A stretch of DNA of 64,000 nt, from contig PHCI01000004.1 in assembly GCA_002842205.1 (NCBI GenBank), positions 124,001-188,000 on the forward strand, read 5' to 3'. Origin of the DNA: Betaproteobacteria bacterium HGW-Betaproteobacteria-3. GTDB lineage: Bacteria > Pseudomonadota > Gammaproteobacteria > Burkholderiales > Burkholderiaceae_C. The translations under genes were made by a program, and so were the position numbers. How positions within the stretch are numbered: the stretch's first letter is position 1; each line of letters opens with the position of its first letter. Below are positions 38,347 through 45,567 of this stretch, piece by piece. The notes beneath the pieces were generated by a model that saw nothing but the letters and a program-made list of their open reading frames with translations, was not told the DNA's origin and made no database searches.

Positions 38347-39027
38347 CTAGAGCTCAGAAATACTTGTGAAGCGCTGCAGTACAAGGCCTGTGCGTGTGCT
38401 TTGCGAAACGATGCCAGGTAGCACGTTGGTGAAATCGGTTTGCCGCAAGATGCCCCGCAGGGTGTGCGCAACAAATTCGCGGACGTCGGGGGGTGCAGAG
38501 GTCAACTCGCTTATCAACTCTTCGCGTCCGTCCACCACGGTGATGACATCCTCCAGATCGTGGCTCAAATAGACGTCATTGTTTCCGCGGTCCTTAAAGG
38601 CCTCGAGTTTTGTGGCCATGAAGTACGGTGCCGACAGGTGCCTAAACTGCAATCCGGAGGGCAGTGTTGACGTGGCTGCTGCTTCAAACCCCGGTTTGTA
38701 CCAGCGGTTGGCAAACCCCAGCACCTTCTCGTCCAGCGGAACCAGGTCCAGCTGCATGCCATTCCAGTACCAGCGAAAAGGCGGCGTGTTGTCGGCCATG
38801 GTTTGCTTGAAGCCTTGCGCCATCAGCTGCTCTGCCAGCTGGTGGTACCCCACCAGCGACGCGACTTCTACGATGGCATCTACATCCTCGGTTGCCCGTG
38901 CGTCTGCTACCAATGGCTGGGTAATGAGTAGCCCGGTAGCACAACCGCCCACAAACACCACCTGGTCGCGTAGCGTGCCCATCGCGTTTGCAATGGATGT
39001 GAGCAGTTCAATGTTGGGATTAGCCAT
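38347..39027 (-). CDS. Nucleotidyltransferase-fold protein, AbiEii-like (putative toxin)
   Basis: 226 residues. DQVVFVGGCATGLLITQPLV (the GG motif) followed by RATEDVDAIVEVASLVGYHQLAEQLMAQGF (DxD metal site) is the nucleotidyltransferase core seen in AbiEii/MenT-like proteins. WYWNGMQLDLVPLDEKVLGFANRW adds the third acidic strand. A helical C-terminus with YFMATKLEAFKDRGNNDVYLSHDLEDVITVVDGRE matches AbiEii-type families. It overlaps the HTH gene by eight bases and is seven bases from hsdM. A type IV-like toxin-antitoxin pair is inferred; a regulatory or tRNA-modifying role is equally possible. Confidence 0.75.
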   Translation of the reverse strand: MANPNIELLTSIANAMGTLRDQVVFVGGCATGLLITQPLVADARATEDVDAIVEVASLVGYHQLAEQLMAQGFKQTMADNTPPFRWYWNGMQLDLVPLDEKVLGFANRWYKPGFEAAATSTLPSGLQFRHLSAPYFMATKLEAFKDRGNNDVYLSHDLEDVITVVDGREELISELTSAPPDVREFVAHTLRGILRQTDFTNVLPGIVSQSTRTGLVLQRFTSISEL

Positions 39028-39679
39028 ACATGGGTCTCTCTGCGGCCTTTGGGCCTTCGGGGTAAATCAACAACGGCAGCCGCTTGAGCGCCATGCCGCG
39101 TTCACGCGCCCGGCCTACACGCAAAGCATCAAACAGGGCCAGCATTTCGTAGAGCTTGGCGTCTTGCATGGCGGCAAAGGGCACGCTGGGATGCAATGGC
39201 GCCAGGCCCTGCCCGCGGACAGTGCCGTTGGGATGTGGCCAAACCCAATCGTCCGACCCCGGGGCGAACACCCCCGCAAAGGCTGGCGCGCTGTGGCTGG
39301 TAGGCACCCCTACAGATACTGGCAGCTTGTCCGCCGGGAAAGCATATTTGGCCCCGTGTACTGCAAACTCTGCGAGGTTGCGACTGTGTGCCCGGGCCGG
39401 GTTGTCGGCGTTCGTTGCCATCGCCGCCTTGGCGCGGCGCGGCCTGGCCTGCACGCGATAGACCGCTGCGGCCTCTTGCACGCCAGCTGCAGATTCGGGC
39501 GGCGGAATCAGCAACGCGGGATCGATCAGCAACCCTGCCTGCACCCCGCGCTTGATGCAGGCATGCGCTTCGGAGACGCTGATGCCCAGCTCCAGCGCCA
39601 GCCGCGCATACGTCCAGCGCTGCTCGCCCCAAGCCACGAGCTTGAGGGCTGCCAGGAAGTCTTGAGGTTTAAGTTGCAT
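39020..39679 (-). CDS. Winged-helix DNA-binding protein (putative antitoxin/regulator)
   Basis: 219 residues. The N-terminal HTH is LVAWGEQRWTYARLALELGISVSEAHACIKRGVQAGLL, followed by a Pro-rich linker and a C-terminal domain that contains HGAKYAFPADKLPVSVGVPT and MYG at the end. It precedes the nucleotidyltransferase gene with an eight-base overlap, the arrangement of AbiE-type pairs in which the HTH protein represses and neutralises. A perfect 17-bp inverted repeat covers its start codon. There is no Shine-Dalgarno before the ATG, so the message may be leaderless. Confidence 0.75.
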   Translation of the reverse strand: MQLKPQDFLAALKLVAWGEQRWTYARLALELGISVSEAHACIKRGVQAGLLIDPALLIPPPESAAGVQEAAAVYRVQARPRRAKAAMATNADNPARAHSRNLAEFAVHGAKYAFPADKLPVSVGVPTSHSAPAFAGVFAPGSDDWVWPHPNGTVRGQGLAPLHPSVPFAAMQDAKLYEMLALFDALRVGRARERGMALKRLPLLIYPEGPKAAERPMYG

Positions 39680-39720
39680 TTACATTCAATATTCGTGAAT
39701 CAAGAATATTGAATGTAAAT
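39678..39720. promoter_or_regulatory. Perfect 17-bp inverted repeat at the HTH gene start
   Basis: Arms ATTTACATTCAATATTC (39678-39694) and GAATATTGAATGTAAAT (39704-39720) match without error around a 9-base spacer. The left arm includes the first bases of the start codon. It is AT-rich in a GC-rich genome. This is a strong candidate operator for autoregulation of the HTH-nucleotidyltransferase-hsdM operon. Confidence 0.8.
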
Positions 39721-39751
39721 GATTTGCCATGCAAAGGCAAGTTATGAGTGA

Positions 39752-39808
39752 AATTTGCCTCTAGCCCCTGTACTCATTACGCAAGCAGCTATCACAAACG
39801 TAGCAAAT
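39752..39808 (-). repeat. Dispersed repeat, second subtype (GCGCAAGCAGCTAT form)
   Basis: TGCCTCTAGCCCCTG, then ATTACGCAAGCAGCTATCAC, then GTAGCAAATC. It shares the TAGCCCC core with the first subtype and matches the copy at 41325-41382 closely. It is intergenic between the HTH gene and the ParD-like gene. Confidence 0.65.
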
Positions 39809-39908
39809 CAGCTTCGCGCCCGCACCACTAGCTCGTCATAGCTGGTTTGCGCGTCCGGGGGCTGAGGCGGATGGAGAGAGTCTTCATGGCTTCCATATTG
39901 GTCTAAAA

Positions 39909-39925
39909 TGGCGCAAAATGCGCCA
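39909..39925. promoter_or_regulatory. Palindrome overlapping the parD promoter
   Basis: TGGCGCA-AAA-TGCGCCA lies between a TAAAAT -10-like hexamer (39903-39908) and the ribosome site CAGGAG (39928-39933). The position suits autorepression by the antitoxin. Confidence 0.55.
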
Positions 39926-39940
39926 ATCAGGAGAAACACC

Positions 39941-40294
39941 ATGCCCCAAGCCAACACCGGTTTTGCATCCGTCAAACTGCCCACCGCTTTAGTAAACCAA
40001 GCGCGGGATGCCGCTCAGCCCATGCGTCGCTCGGTGGCGGGCCAAGTGGAATACTGGGCCATTCTGGGCCGCATCGTGGAGCACAGCGGCCTGACGGCCC
40101 AAGAGGCACAGACCGCCATTGCCACCTATGAAGCCGCCACCCGGCGCGCTCAGTCCGCCCCAAGCGAACCCGCCAGCCAAGCCGATGCCCTGCTCGCCCA
40201 ATTCATGGCCGTGGAAAACGATGGCGGCCTCGCGCAACGCGTGCGCGAAGTTGTAACCAGCAACCGGAGCAAGGCAAGCCCCGCAGCCGCCTGA
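39941..40294 (+). CDS. ParD-like type II antitoxin
   Basis: 117 residues. FASVKLPTALVNQARDAAQPMRRSVAGQVEYWAILGRIVEHSGLTAQEAQTAI is the ParD-like (TA_ParD-like) antitoxin pattern: a short ribbon-helix-helix then helices. The C-terminal part is flexible. ATG at 39941 has CAGGAG eight bases upstream. It is the only intact plus-strand gene in the island. It is followed one base after its stop by the start of a zeta-type toxin that is cut short, so the antitoxin is now an orphan. Confidence 0.8.
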   Translation: MPQANTGFASVKLPTALVNQARDAAQPMRRSVAGQVEYWAILGRIVEHSGLTAQEAQTAIATYEAATRRAQSAPSEPASQADALLAQFMAVENDGGLAQRVREVVTSNRSKASPAAA

Positions 40295-40295
40295 C

Positions 40296-40430
40296 ATGGG
40301 GAAACCCGTTTTCTACCTGCTGGCTGGGCCTAACGGCGCAGGCAAGTCCACCCTGTACCGAGCGCTGGTATTGGCCGGCACCATCCCGGTCGCCGCAGAA
40401 TTTGTGAACGCCGACCTGCACCCGGGGCGG
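40296..40430 (+). pseudogene. Truncated zeta-type toxin (kinase) fragment
   Basis: GKPVFYLLAGPNGAGKSTLY is an N-terminal Walker A typical of zeta-toxin kinases, continuing RALVLAGTIPVAAEFVNADL (the NAD motif). After about residue 43 the similarity stops and the frame runs into antisense of the next gene. The catalytic Asp/Arg regions are missing, so it cannot be active. The break lies beside a small palindrome GTTGCA-TTC-TGCAAC (40443-40457). Confidence 0.85.
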
Positions 40431-40474
40431 TTCAAATTTAAAGTTGCATTCTGCAACCTTAAACGTGGTCGCAG

Positions 40475-41305
40475 CTATTTGCGGCCGTATACCACCTCAT
40501 CTCCAATAAACCACACGGAGCCCGCTGCCTCCAGCTTGGCCACCATGGCGTCGATCTGCTCGGCGGTGCTGTCTTTGCCCAGCAGCGCGCCCATATGCCG
40601 TAAGAACGGCTTCACCTTTTGAGGCGCCTTGCTGCCCATCTTGATAAAGCCTTTCTGAATTCTGGCCAGTATCTTGGCCTCGGGGGTTACTTGGGGCGCT
40701 GGCGCTGGCTTGGATGGTTGTGCTGCTTTAGCTGGCTTTGGCACAACGGCTTTTTTTGATACGGCCTTTTTGCCAACAAGCGCCTTCTTGGCGGGTGCTT
40801 TTTTCATAACTGCCACTTTGGCGGGCACTGCGGGCTTGGGAGCAACTTGCTTGGGCGCCCCTTTCTTTGCCACGGCTTTCTTGGCTACCGTCTTCTTGGC
40901 TGGTACCGCCACGACTATTGGCTTAGCGGATTTCACCTGGGCAGCTTTCTTTGCAACAGGTGCCTTGTAGCCAACGCGCCGGGCGTTGAACTCAAGCATG
41001 CGGGCATGTGCCAGCATGGGGTCGTAGCCGCGGTCGTTGGCCACTACCACTAGCTGGGCGTCCGGGTGCTTGGCCGCCACGTAGCCCAGGTAGAACGCGA
41101 TATGGAAGTCCAACGCATTGGACCCCTTGCCGGAACGTGGCACCAACGTCACCCGTTCATTGCTGCCAGCTAAGGCCTGCGCCTGCTTGGCCTGGTGCGG
41201 GCCATGGAACAGCCACACATCGGTAAACCCCGGCGCCAGCTTGGCCAGCGCCTCCAGAGACGGCTGGACGTTTTCAAAGTCCACCAATGCGTGCAACTCT
41301 TTCAT
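40475..41305 (-). CDS. NYN/PIN-like nuclease domain with Lys/Ala-rich tail
   Basis: 276 residues. The N-terminal 110 residues are a NYN (PIN-like) fold: HALVDFENVQPSLEALAKLA (catalytic Asp), SGKGSNALDFHIAFYLGYVA (Asp), VVVANDRGYDPMLAHARML (NDxGxD). Next comes a 90-residue linker of AKK/PK repeats like histone H1 (KKTVAKKAVAKKGAPKQVAP), then a compact C-terminal domain (ILARIQKGFIKMGSKAPQKV to VWFIGDEVVYGRK). NYN domains are metal-dependent RNases/DNases. The basic linker should bind nucleic acid. It lies in the defence island 104 bases after the Schlafen-like gene. Confidence 0.82.
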   Translation of the reverse strand: MKELHALVDFENVQPSLEALAKLAPGFTDVWLFHGPHQAKQAQALAGSNERVTLVPRSGKGSNALDFHIAFYLGYVAAKHPDAQLVVVANDRGYDPMLAHARMLEFNARRVGYKAPVAKKAAQVKSAKPIVVAVPAKKTVAKKAVAKKGAPKQVAPKPAVPAKVAVMKKAPAKKALVGKKAVSKKAVVPKPAKAAQPSKPAPAPQVTPEAKILARIQKGFIKMGSKAPQKVKPFLRHMGALLGKDSTAEQIDAMVAKLEAAGSVWFIGDEVVYGRK

Positions 41306-41324
41306 GCTCTTCCTCTCAGAAGAA

Positions 41325-41382
41325 ATCGGGATTTAGCCCCCGTAGTTATTGCGCAAGCAGCTATTAAAACAGAAGCAAACTT
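41325..41382 (-). repeat. Dispersed repeat, second subtype, before the NYN gene
   Basis: GATTTAGCCCCCGTAG, then TTATTGCGCAAGCAGCTATT, then GAAGCAAAC. It matches 39752-39808. It lies in the 104-base gap between the Schlafen-like gene and the NYN gene. Confidence 0.65.
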
Positions 41383-41409
41383 TAAGCCGCAATTTGCGAC
41401 TTAAAGCCA

Positions 41410-43259
41410 TCAAACGACTACCAGCTTGCGGTACGCCTGATCCGGCCGATTTGGCACATCCGGGAAGCGCAACTCCAGCAGCCCCTTCTTCACCATCCCG
41501 CCAAGAATGCGGCCCTGCAAGTTCTCCGCGTCACGGTTCAGCAACGCAGCCAAGTCCTTGGACGTGAGCCACCGGCCATCGCACAGGCGCAGAACCAACG
41601 CCTGCATTTCAGCCGCAGGTAGCTTGCCTTTGAGCCGGGCTGGTTCCGCCAATGACAGGAGTTCCGGCGTCAAATGAGGGGAGCTCGGGGTGAAATGAGG
41701 GGAGTCTCCGCCCAATTGGGGGGAGCTTTGGGGGGAGTCCACCTCCAAATGAGGGGAGTCATCGCCTGATTGGGGGGAGTCCTCCGCCACGCGGTAGCTT
41801 GCCCAGCGGCGCTGGTTCTGTTGCGTCAACAGTCCGTCGCGCACCAGGTTTTGCAGCACGCCGGTGATGTCTTTGGAATGTTCACCGGTGATTTCCTGCA
41901 TGCGGCTGTTGGTGACACTGCCTTCCACCTGGGCTGTCACCACGGCCTGCACCGCCGTCTTGTCCAGCTTGGCAAACCGGTCGCCAAAGCGCATGCGCAG
42001 CGCCTGGTCCACTTCATCCGGTATCAGGCTGACCATGGGCAACACCAACTTCACGCGGTCGGGCTGCAGCGACTCTTCCAGCCGGGGCGAGCGCCAATGC
42101 TGCGCACGCCAGCCGACCCGAATCTTGTCCATGCCCGAGCCCGCCTTGTCGCCACCGCCCATGAGCTGAAACATCAGCTGCAAACTCTTGTTGCGGCACT
42201 CGCTCACACCGCCCTGCAACAACTGCACCCGCGAGACCAGCAGCGAGCCGGGGTTGGACAACTCGATTCGGTCCGGGTAACGCTCAATCACCACACCGCC
42301 CTGCCCGCGATGGTCCGCATGCACCAGCGCGTTGACCACCGCCTCGCGCAGCGCCTCGTGCACGGCAGAGTCGTCTTTGCGGTACAGCTCGCGGTCCAGC
42401 TGAAATGGCATCTTCAAATCGCCTGACAAGCGCTGCATCACCCGCAGATAAAACTGGAACAGGTTGTTTTCCCAGGTGCCATCGGGCACCACGCGGTCGG
42501 TCCAGCGCACGGCGGGGTCATCGGACAGGCGCTCGCGGTAGTCCACATGAAAACCCGGCAGCGCATCGCGCAGCGCCTCAAACCGGCCAAACATCAGCAG
42601 GCCCGCCACGGTGGCGCCCTCCATCCCCGTGGCGCGGTCACGGCGCAAGGCACTCAGCTTGGTGAGCAGCGGCGCATCGTCCAACAGCAGCCACGGATGG
42701 TCTGGCGCGCGGGAGGCAAAGCGGTTGCGGTATTGCTTGACCGTCTCAGGATCAAAGTCGGGCTGGCCAAAGTGCTCCACGATTTGCGAATCGGCGGGCG
42801 TGTCGGATTGGTCGGCCAGCATGCGGCGCACCTCGTCATCCGAGCAACGGTAGTCGCCCTCTTCCGCACGGCGGTAGGTGCCCGTCATGGGGTTGGGCCC
42901 GACAAACACCGGGCGCTGCAGCCGCGAGGCACGCGGCACATTCACCACCACAAACTGGCGGCCTTCGTCTTCCACCGTGCGCACATCGTCATCGCGCAGC
43001 AGATTGGTGCTGACCTTGTGCCGGTCATTCAACTGGCCCCACAGCACGGTGCGCAGTTGCGCGGCATCGGGCACACCCTCCCACACCAGGCCGGTGGGCT
43101 TTTCGGCCACGCCCAACACAATGGTGCCGCCCTGGGTGTTGGCCATGGCGGAATAGGACTCCCAAAACTGCCGGGCATGCCACCGCGCGCCGACTTGAAT
43201 TCGGTGTCGATGCCCTCGGTGCTGGATTGCGGGGCGGAGAAGAGGTCGAGTTGGCGCAT
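41410..43259 (-). pseudogene. AlbA_2/Schlafen-like ATP-binding protein, split by a frameshift
   Basis: The gene begins MRQLDLFSAPQSSTEGIDTE then FKSARGGMPGSF and should run into WESYSAMANTQGGTIVLGV. A run of four A on the plus strand (43164-43167), where five are needed, breaks the frame, so the long 578-residue part from 43146 is headless. Features are the AlbA_2 (divergent Schlafen) DNA-binding domain at the N-terminus, the GHKL-type ATP site HEALREAVVNALVHADHRGQGGVVIERYPD and SGMDKIRVGW, a Ser-Pro-His/Gln repeat linker, and a C-terminal winged helix. Such proteins occur in defence islands as putative regulators. The shift may be a sequencing slip in the homopolymer. Confidence 0.8.
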
Positions 43260-43272
43260 AGGCGACGACGTC

Positions 43273-43908
43273 TCAGTGCCCCCAAGGTATGTTCAACAAG
43301 AGACCCAGTATCACCACCCAAAACGCAAGATAGGCCCAGGCCGCGCTCCAAAGTGCCATCAGCACCGCCAACTTACCTTTTATCCAGGACATCTGTGGTT
43401 TCCCGTCTGGTTTGCAGTCCGCCCGGAATTCCTTGCTCAGCCGTTGTTGCGCGCGAAAAAGCTCGTCATCCACGGGTTCGTGGTTATGTGCGCAACCAGC
43501 TTTTATCTCCTCGTACTCTTCACGTCGCGCCGTCGCGAGTGGCTCATCGAGCGCACTTGAAGAGGCCAAGTCCTGTTCAATTTTTCTCTGGAACTGATTA
43601 AGCAACTCTGCATTGCGATGCAATGCGTCCGCTTTCACTGCACCCGAAGCACCCCACTCAATGAGGCTGATCACTAAAACAAACAGACCTATGCACGCTG
43701 AAACCACAGTGATGTAGCTGTCGAGTTCAGGTGTACTCTTTTGTACATAAACCTTTTGTACAACGGCAAGGGCGATACCAATTGCAGAGAACATGGCGAT
43801 GCTGAAAGTCGCGAGCCAATCTCTTCGCTTTAGCCGGCGAGCTGCGTTGTATCTCGCACCCGACGTACGCCATGCTTGCGTACGCAAACGTTGAAGGAAA
43901 TCGTTCAT
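43273..43908 (-). CDS. SLATT-domain membrane protein (putative effector of the RT system)
   Basis: 211 residues. A basic N-terminal helix (LRTQAWRTSGARYNAARRLKRRDW) leads into TM1 (about 31-50, LATFSIAMFSAIGIALAVVQ) and TM2 (about 64-83, ITVVSACIGLFVLVISLIEW). A cytosolic helical part with AVKADALHRNAELLNQFQRKIEQDL follows, and the C-terminal hydrophobic pair is LAVLMALWSAAWAYLAFWVV. This is the SLATT (SMODS/SLOG-associating two-TM) layout, nearest to the subgroup that accompanies reverse transcriptases. SLATT proteins are predicted pore-forming effectors of antiphage systems. GAGG precedes the ATG. It follows the RT gene and the RNA element. Confidence 0.8.
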   Translation of the reverse strand: MNDFLQRLRTQAWRTSGARYNAARRLKRRDWLATFSIAMFSAIGIALAVVQKVYVQKSTPELDSYITVVSACIGLFVLVISLIEWGASGAVKADALHRNAELLNQFQRKIEQDLASSSALDEPLATARREEYEEIKAGCAHNHEPVDDELFRAQQRLSKEFRADCKPDGKPQMSWIKGKLAVLMALWSAAWAYLAFWVVILGLLLNIPWGH

Positions 43909-43933
43909 TTGAACTTGCCTCGGAAAAATTGGG

Positions 43934-44114
43934 GTGCAGGTGACGCCTGACAAATCAGGTCATATCCTCTTCCCAAGCAGTCGCGCAAAACGCGCCCCTG
44001 AGAAGGTATCAACGCATGAAGCGTAGACCCCCGCATGCGCGAGGTATGGAGCACTTCCGCTCTAAAGGCCGTAGCCCAAAGAGGTACCGCTTGCGCGGTA
44101 GGCATCACCTGCAC
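43934..44114 (-). ncRNA. Predicted structured RNA between RT and SLATT genes
   Basis: On the minus strand the arm GTGCAGGTGATGCCT (44114-44100) pairs with AGGCGTCACCTGCAC (43948-43934) as a 15-bp helix with a single U:G. Inside it are TACCGC-GCAA-GCGGTA with a GNRA tetraloop directly stacked on the helix (44100-44085), ACGC-loop-GCGT (44024-44012), GCGC-loop-GCGC (43995-43983) and CCTGA-TTTG-TCAGG (43959-43946, competing with the closing helix for a few bases). The element fills the RT-SLATT gap, starting 17 bases after the RT stop and ending 25 bases before the SLATT ATG. RT-based defence systems often carry such template or cofactor RNAs. Existence as an RNA is inferred. Confidence 0.6.
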
Positions 44115-44130
44115 TTGAATGGTACACGCA

Positions 44131-45567
44131 TCAACCATAAAGCACGCCTTCATCGGAATGCATTGCGGAAAGGATATGCGCTATGTACTTTTCATAACGG
44201 TCGTTGATCTGTGCATCTGTCAACGTCTCACGGGGGCCAATACGACCGCGCTCCGCCAAGAACTTGACCCGTTCCGCTGGCGTAACGATCTTGTCGTAGT
44301 TGCGGACATATCCGCCCTCCGGATTGAACTTCATCTCGAAATATGCACGGCTCAACTTGCGAAGCTCCTTCGGCGCGACGCCCTTGAAATCAGGTAGGCG
44401 AGAAAATAATCCAGCTATCGTCTTATCTAAATGATGCAGCAACGAAAGATCGGTAATCTGATTGAAATACGCTATCCAGCCATATCGCTTCTTCTCGCTG
44501 ATCGCGCCAGTTAATCGCTCGTTCAGCTCCATCAAGAAAATCTCAGCGACGCGTGCTTCCGTCAAGTACCTAAATTTTTCAAGTCGCCGAGCTTTGTTGT
44601 GGGTGTAGTCACTGAATTTTGCAGCGATTGATTGCAAGAACCGCTCCACAGTGGCGTCGCGAACAGTGATTGTGGGCCATTTGAACGTGTAGCCAAGATA
44701 CCCAAATGGTGTTGAAAGCGGCGCCACTTGAGTCTTACCAGATGCAACATCATGCAGCGCAAGACCACGATAATTCAGTCGAGAGTCCAGAGTCTTTAGT
44801 GCTTTCTGAACGTCGTCTTTAGTGCCAAACATCAACACATCATCCACATACCGGTAGTACGCGACACCCATCGTTCGCATGGGCTTATCGACATCCGCCA
44901 TGTAAATGGACGCCAATATGTTCGAGATCGCAAGTCCCTGTGGCACACCTTTCTTTGATCGGTAATCATCATGCCGATGTCGACGGGTGTTTTTAGGCAC
45001 AGTTGGCGTTGCAAGAGAGTGCTCAACCAAGCGCAAAGCGGGGAGACATTTAATGCGCTTGCGCAAAACAAGGCCGAGCCTGTCTCGTTGAATCGAGTCA
45101 TAAAACGTCTTGATGTCGGTCCCACAAACCCAGATGTCTTCCCCCGCTTTTGTTTGCAGATCAGCGGCGATTGCACGGACATAAGTGCTCGCGACATTCT
45201 TTGGAACCCTGTCGGGATACACCGCTGACAGAAACTTGTTCATTTGATGCAGTATCACGCGATCCCGTATTGTGGGAACACCTATGACGCGCGGAAGCTT
45301 ATCGCGCCCCTTGGTCTTTAGGGTCTCCATGAACGGCGCAAATCTATACTGCCCGCTCAAGCACTTCGCTGACGCAATCGTTAGCTCGTGAGTCGCTCTG
45401 TTCGCAAACTGGAACCCGTTGAGCCTGTCTGTACCCTTGCCAGTACTGCTTGCAAACTTTGATTCGAATGCTGCTTGTAACTCTGTAGGTGAAAAAAGCT
45501 CGGCAAACAGCGCTGCATCGTCAATTGCCTTTGCAGCGAAAAGCATTTCAGCTGCGCTTTTTGTCAT
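44131..45567 (-). CDS. Defence-type reverse transcriptase (UG/DRT-like)
   Basis: 478 residues with a complete catalytic RT. The N-terminal RT part is LPRVIGVPTIRDRVILHQMN (91-110). Motif A is CGTDIKTFYDSI (Asp151), motif B is KKGVPQGLAISNILASIY (207-211 GVPQG), and motif C is YYRYVDDVLMFG (Asp242, Asp243). The primer-grip-like element is FGYLGYTF (288-295). A 180-residue alpha-helical C-terminal extension without maturase, HNH or nitrilase motifs follows, as in Abi/UG reverse transcriptases. The ATG overlaps the hsdS stop (ATGA), so translation is coupled to the restriction operon. The region is visibly richer in A/T than the flanking core genes. It is not a retron or group II intron protein as far as I can see. 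Confidence 0.87.
   Translation of the reverse strand: MTKSAAEMLFAAKAIDDAALFAELFSPTELQAAFESKFASSTGKGTDRLNGFQFANRATHELTIASAKCLSGQYRFAPFMETLKTKGRDKLPRVIGVPTIRDRVILHQMNKFLSAVYPDRVPKNVASTYVRAIAADLQTKAGEDIWVCGTDIKTFYDSIQRDRLGLVLRKRIKCLPALRLVEHSLATPTVPKNTRRHRHDDYRSKKGVPQGLAISNILASIYMADVDKPMRTMGVAYYRYVDDVLMFGTKDDVQKALKTLDSRLNYRGLALHDVASGKTQVAPLSTPFGYLGYTFKWPTITVRDATVERFLQSIAAKFSDYTHNKARRLEKFRYLTEARVAEIFLMELNERLTGAISEKKRYGWIAYFNQITDLSLLHHLDKTIAGLFSRLPDFKGVAPKELRKLSRAYFEMKFNPEGGYVRNYDKIVTPAERVKFLAERGRIGPRETLTDAQINDRYEKYIAHILSAMHSDEGVLYG

Noticed and set aside
40430-40622. Extended frame of the zeta toxin to 40622
   Set aside because: After about 40425 the translation is antisense to the NYN gene, so only the first part is a real remnant.
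43905-44153. 82-codon minus-strand frame between RT and SLATT, starting inside the RT end and stopping at the SLATT ATG
   Set aside because: It has no recognisable domain, is rich in residues forced by the GC hairpins, and the same bases form a long-range RNA helix. I favour RNA, but coupling at both ends means that it cannot be fully dismissed.
44131-45567. RT as part of a retron, group II intron or diversity-generating retroelement
   Set aside because: No msr/msd-like pair before the gene (it overlaps hsdS), no maturase or HNH part, no intron domain V/VI-like end, and no variable-repeat pair seen nearby.
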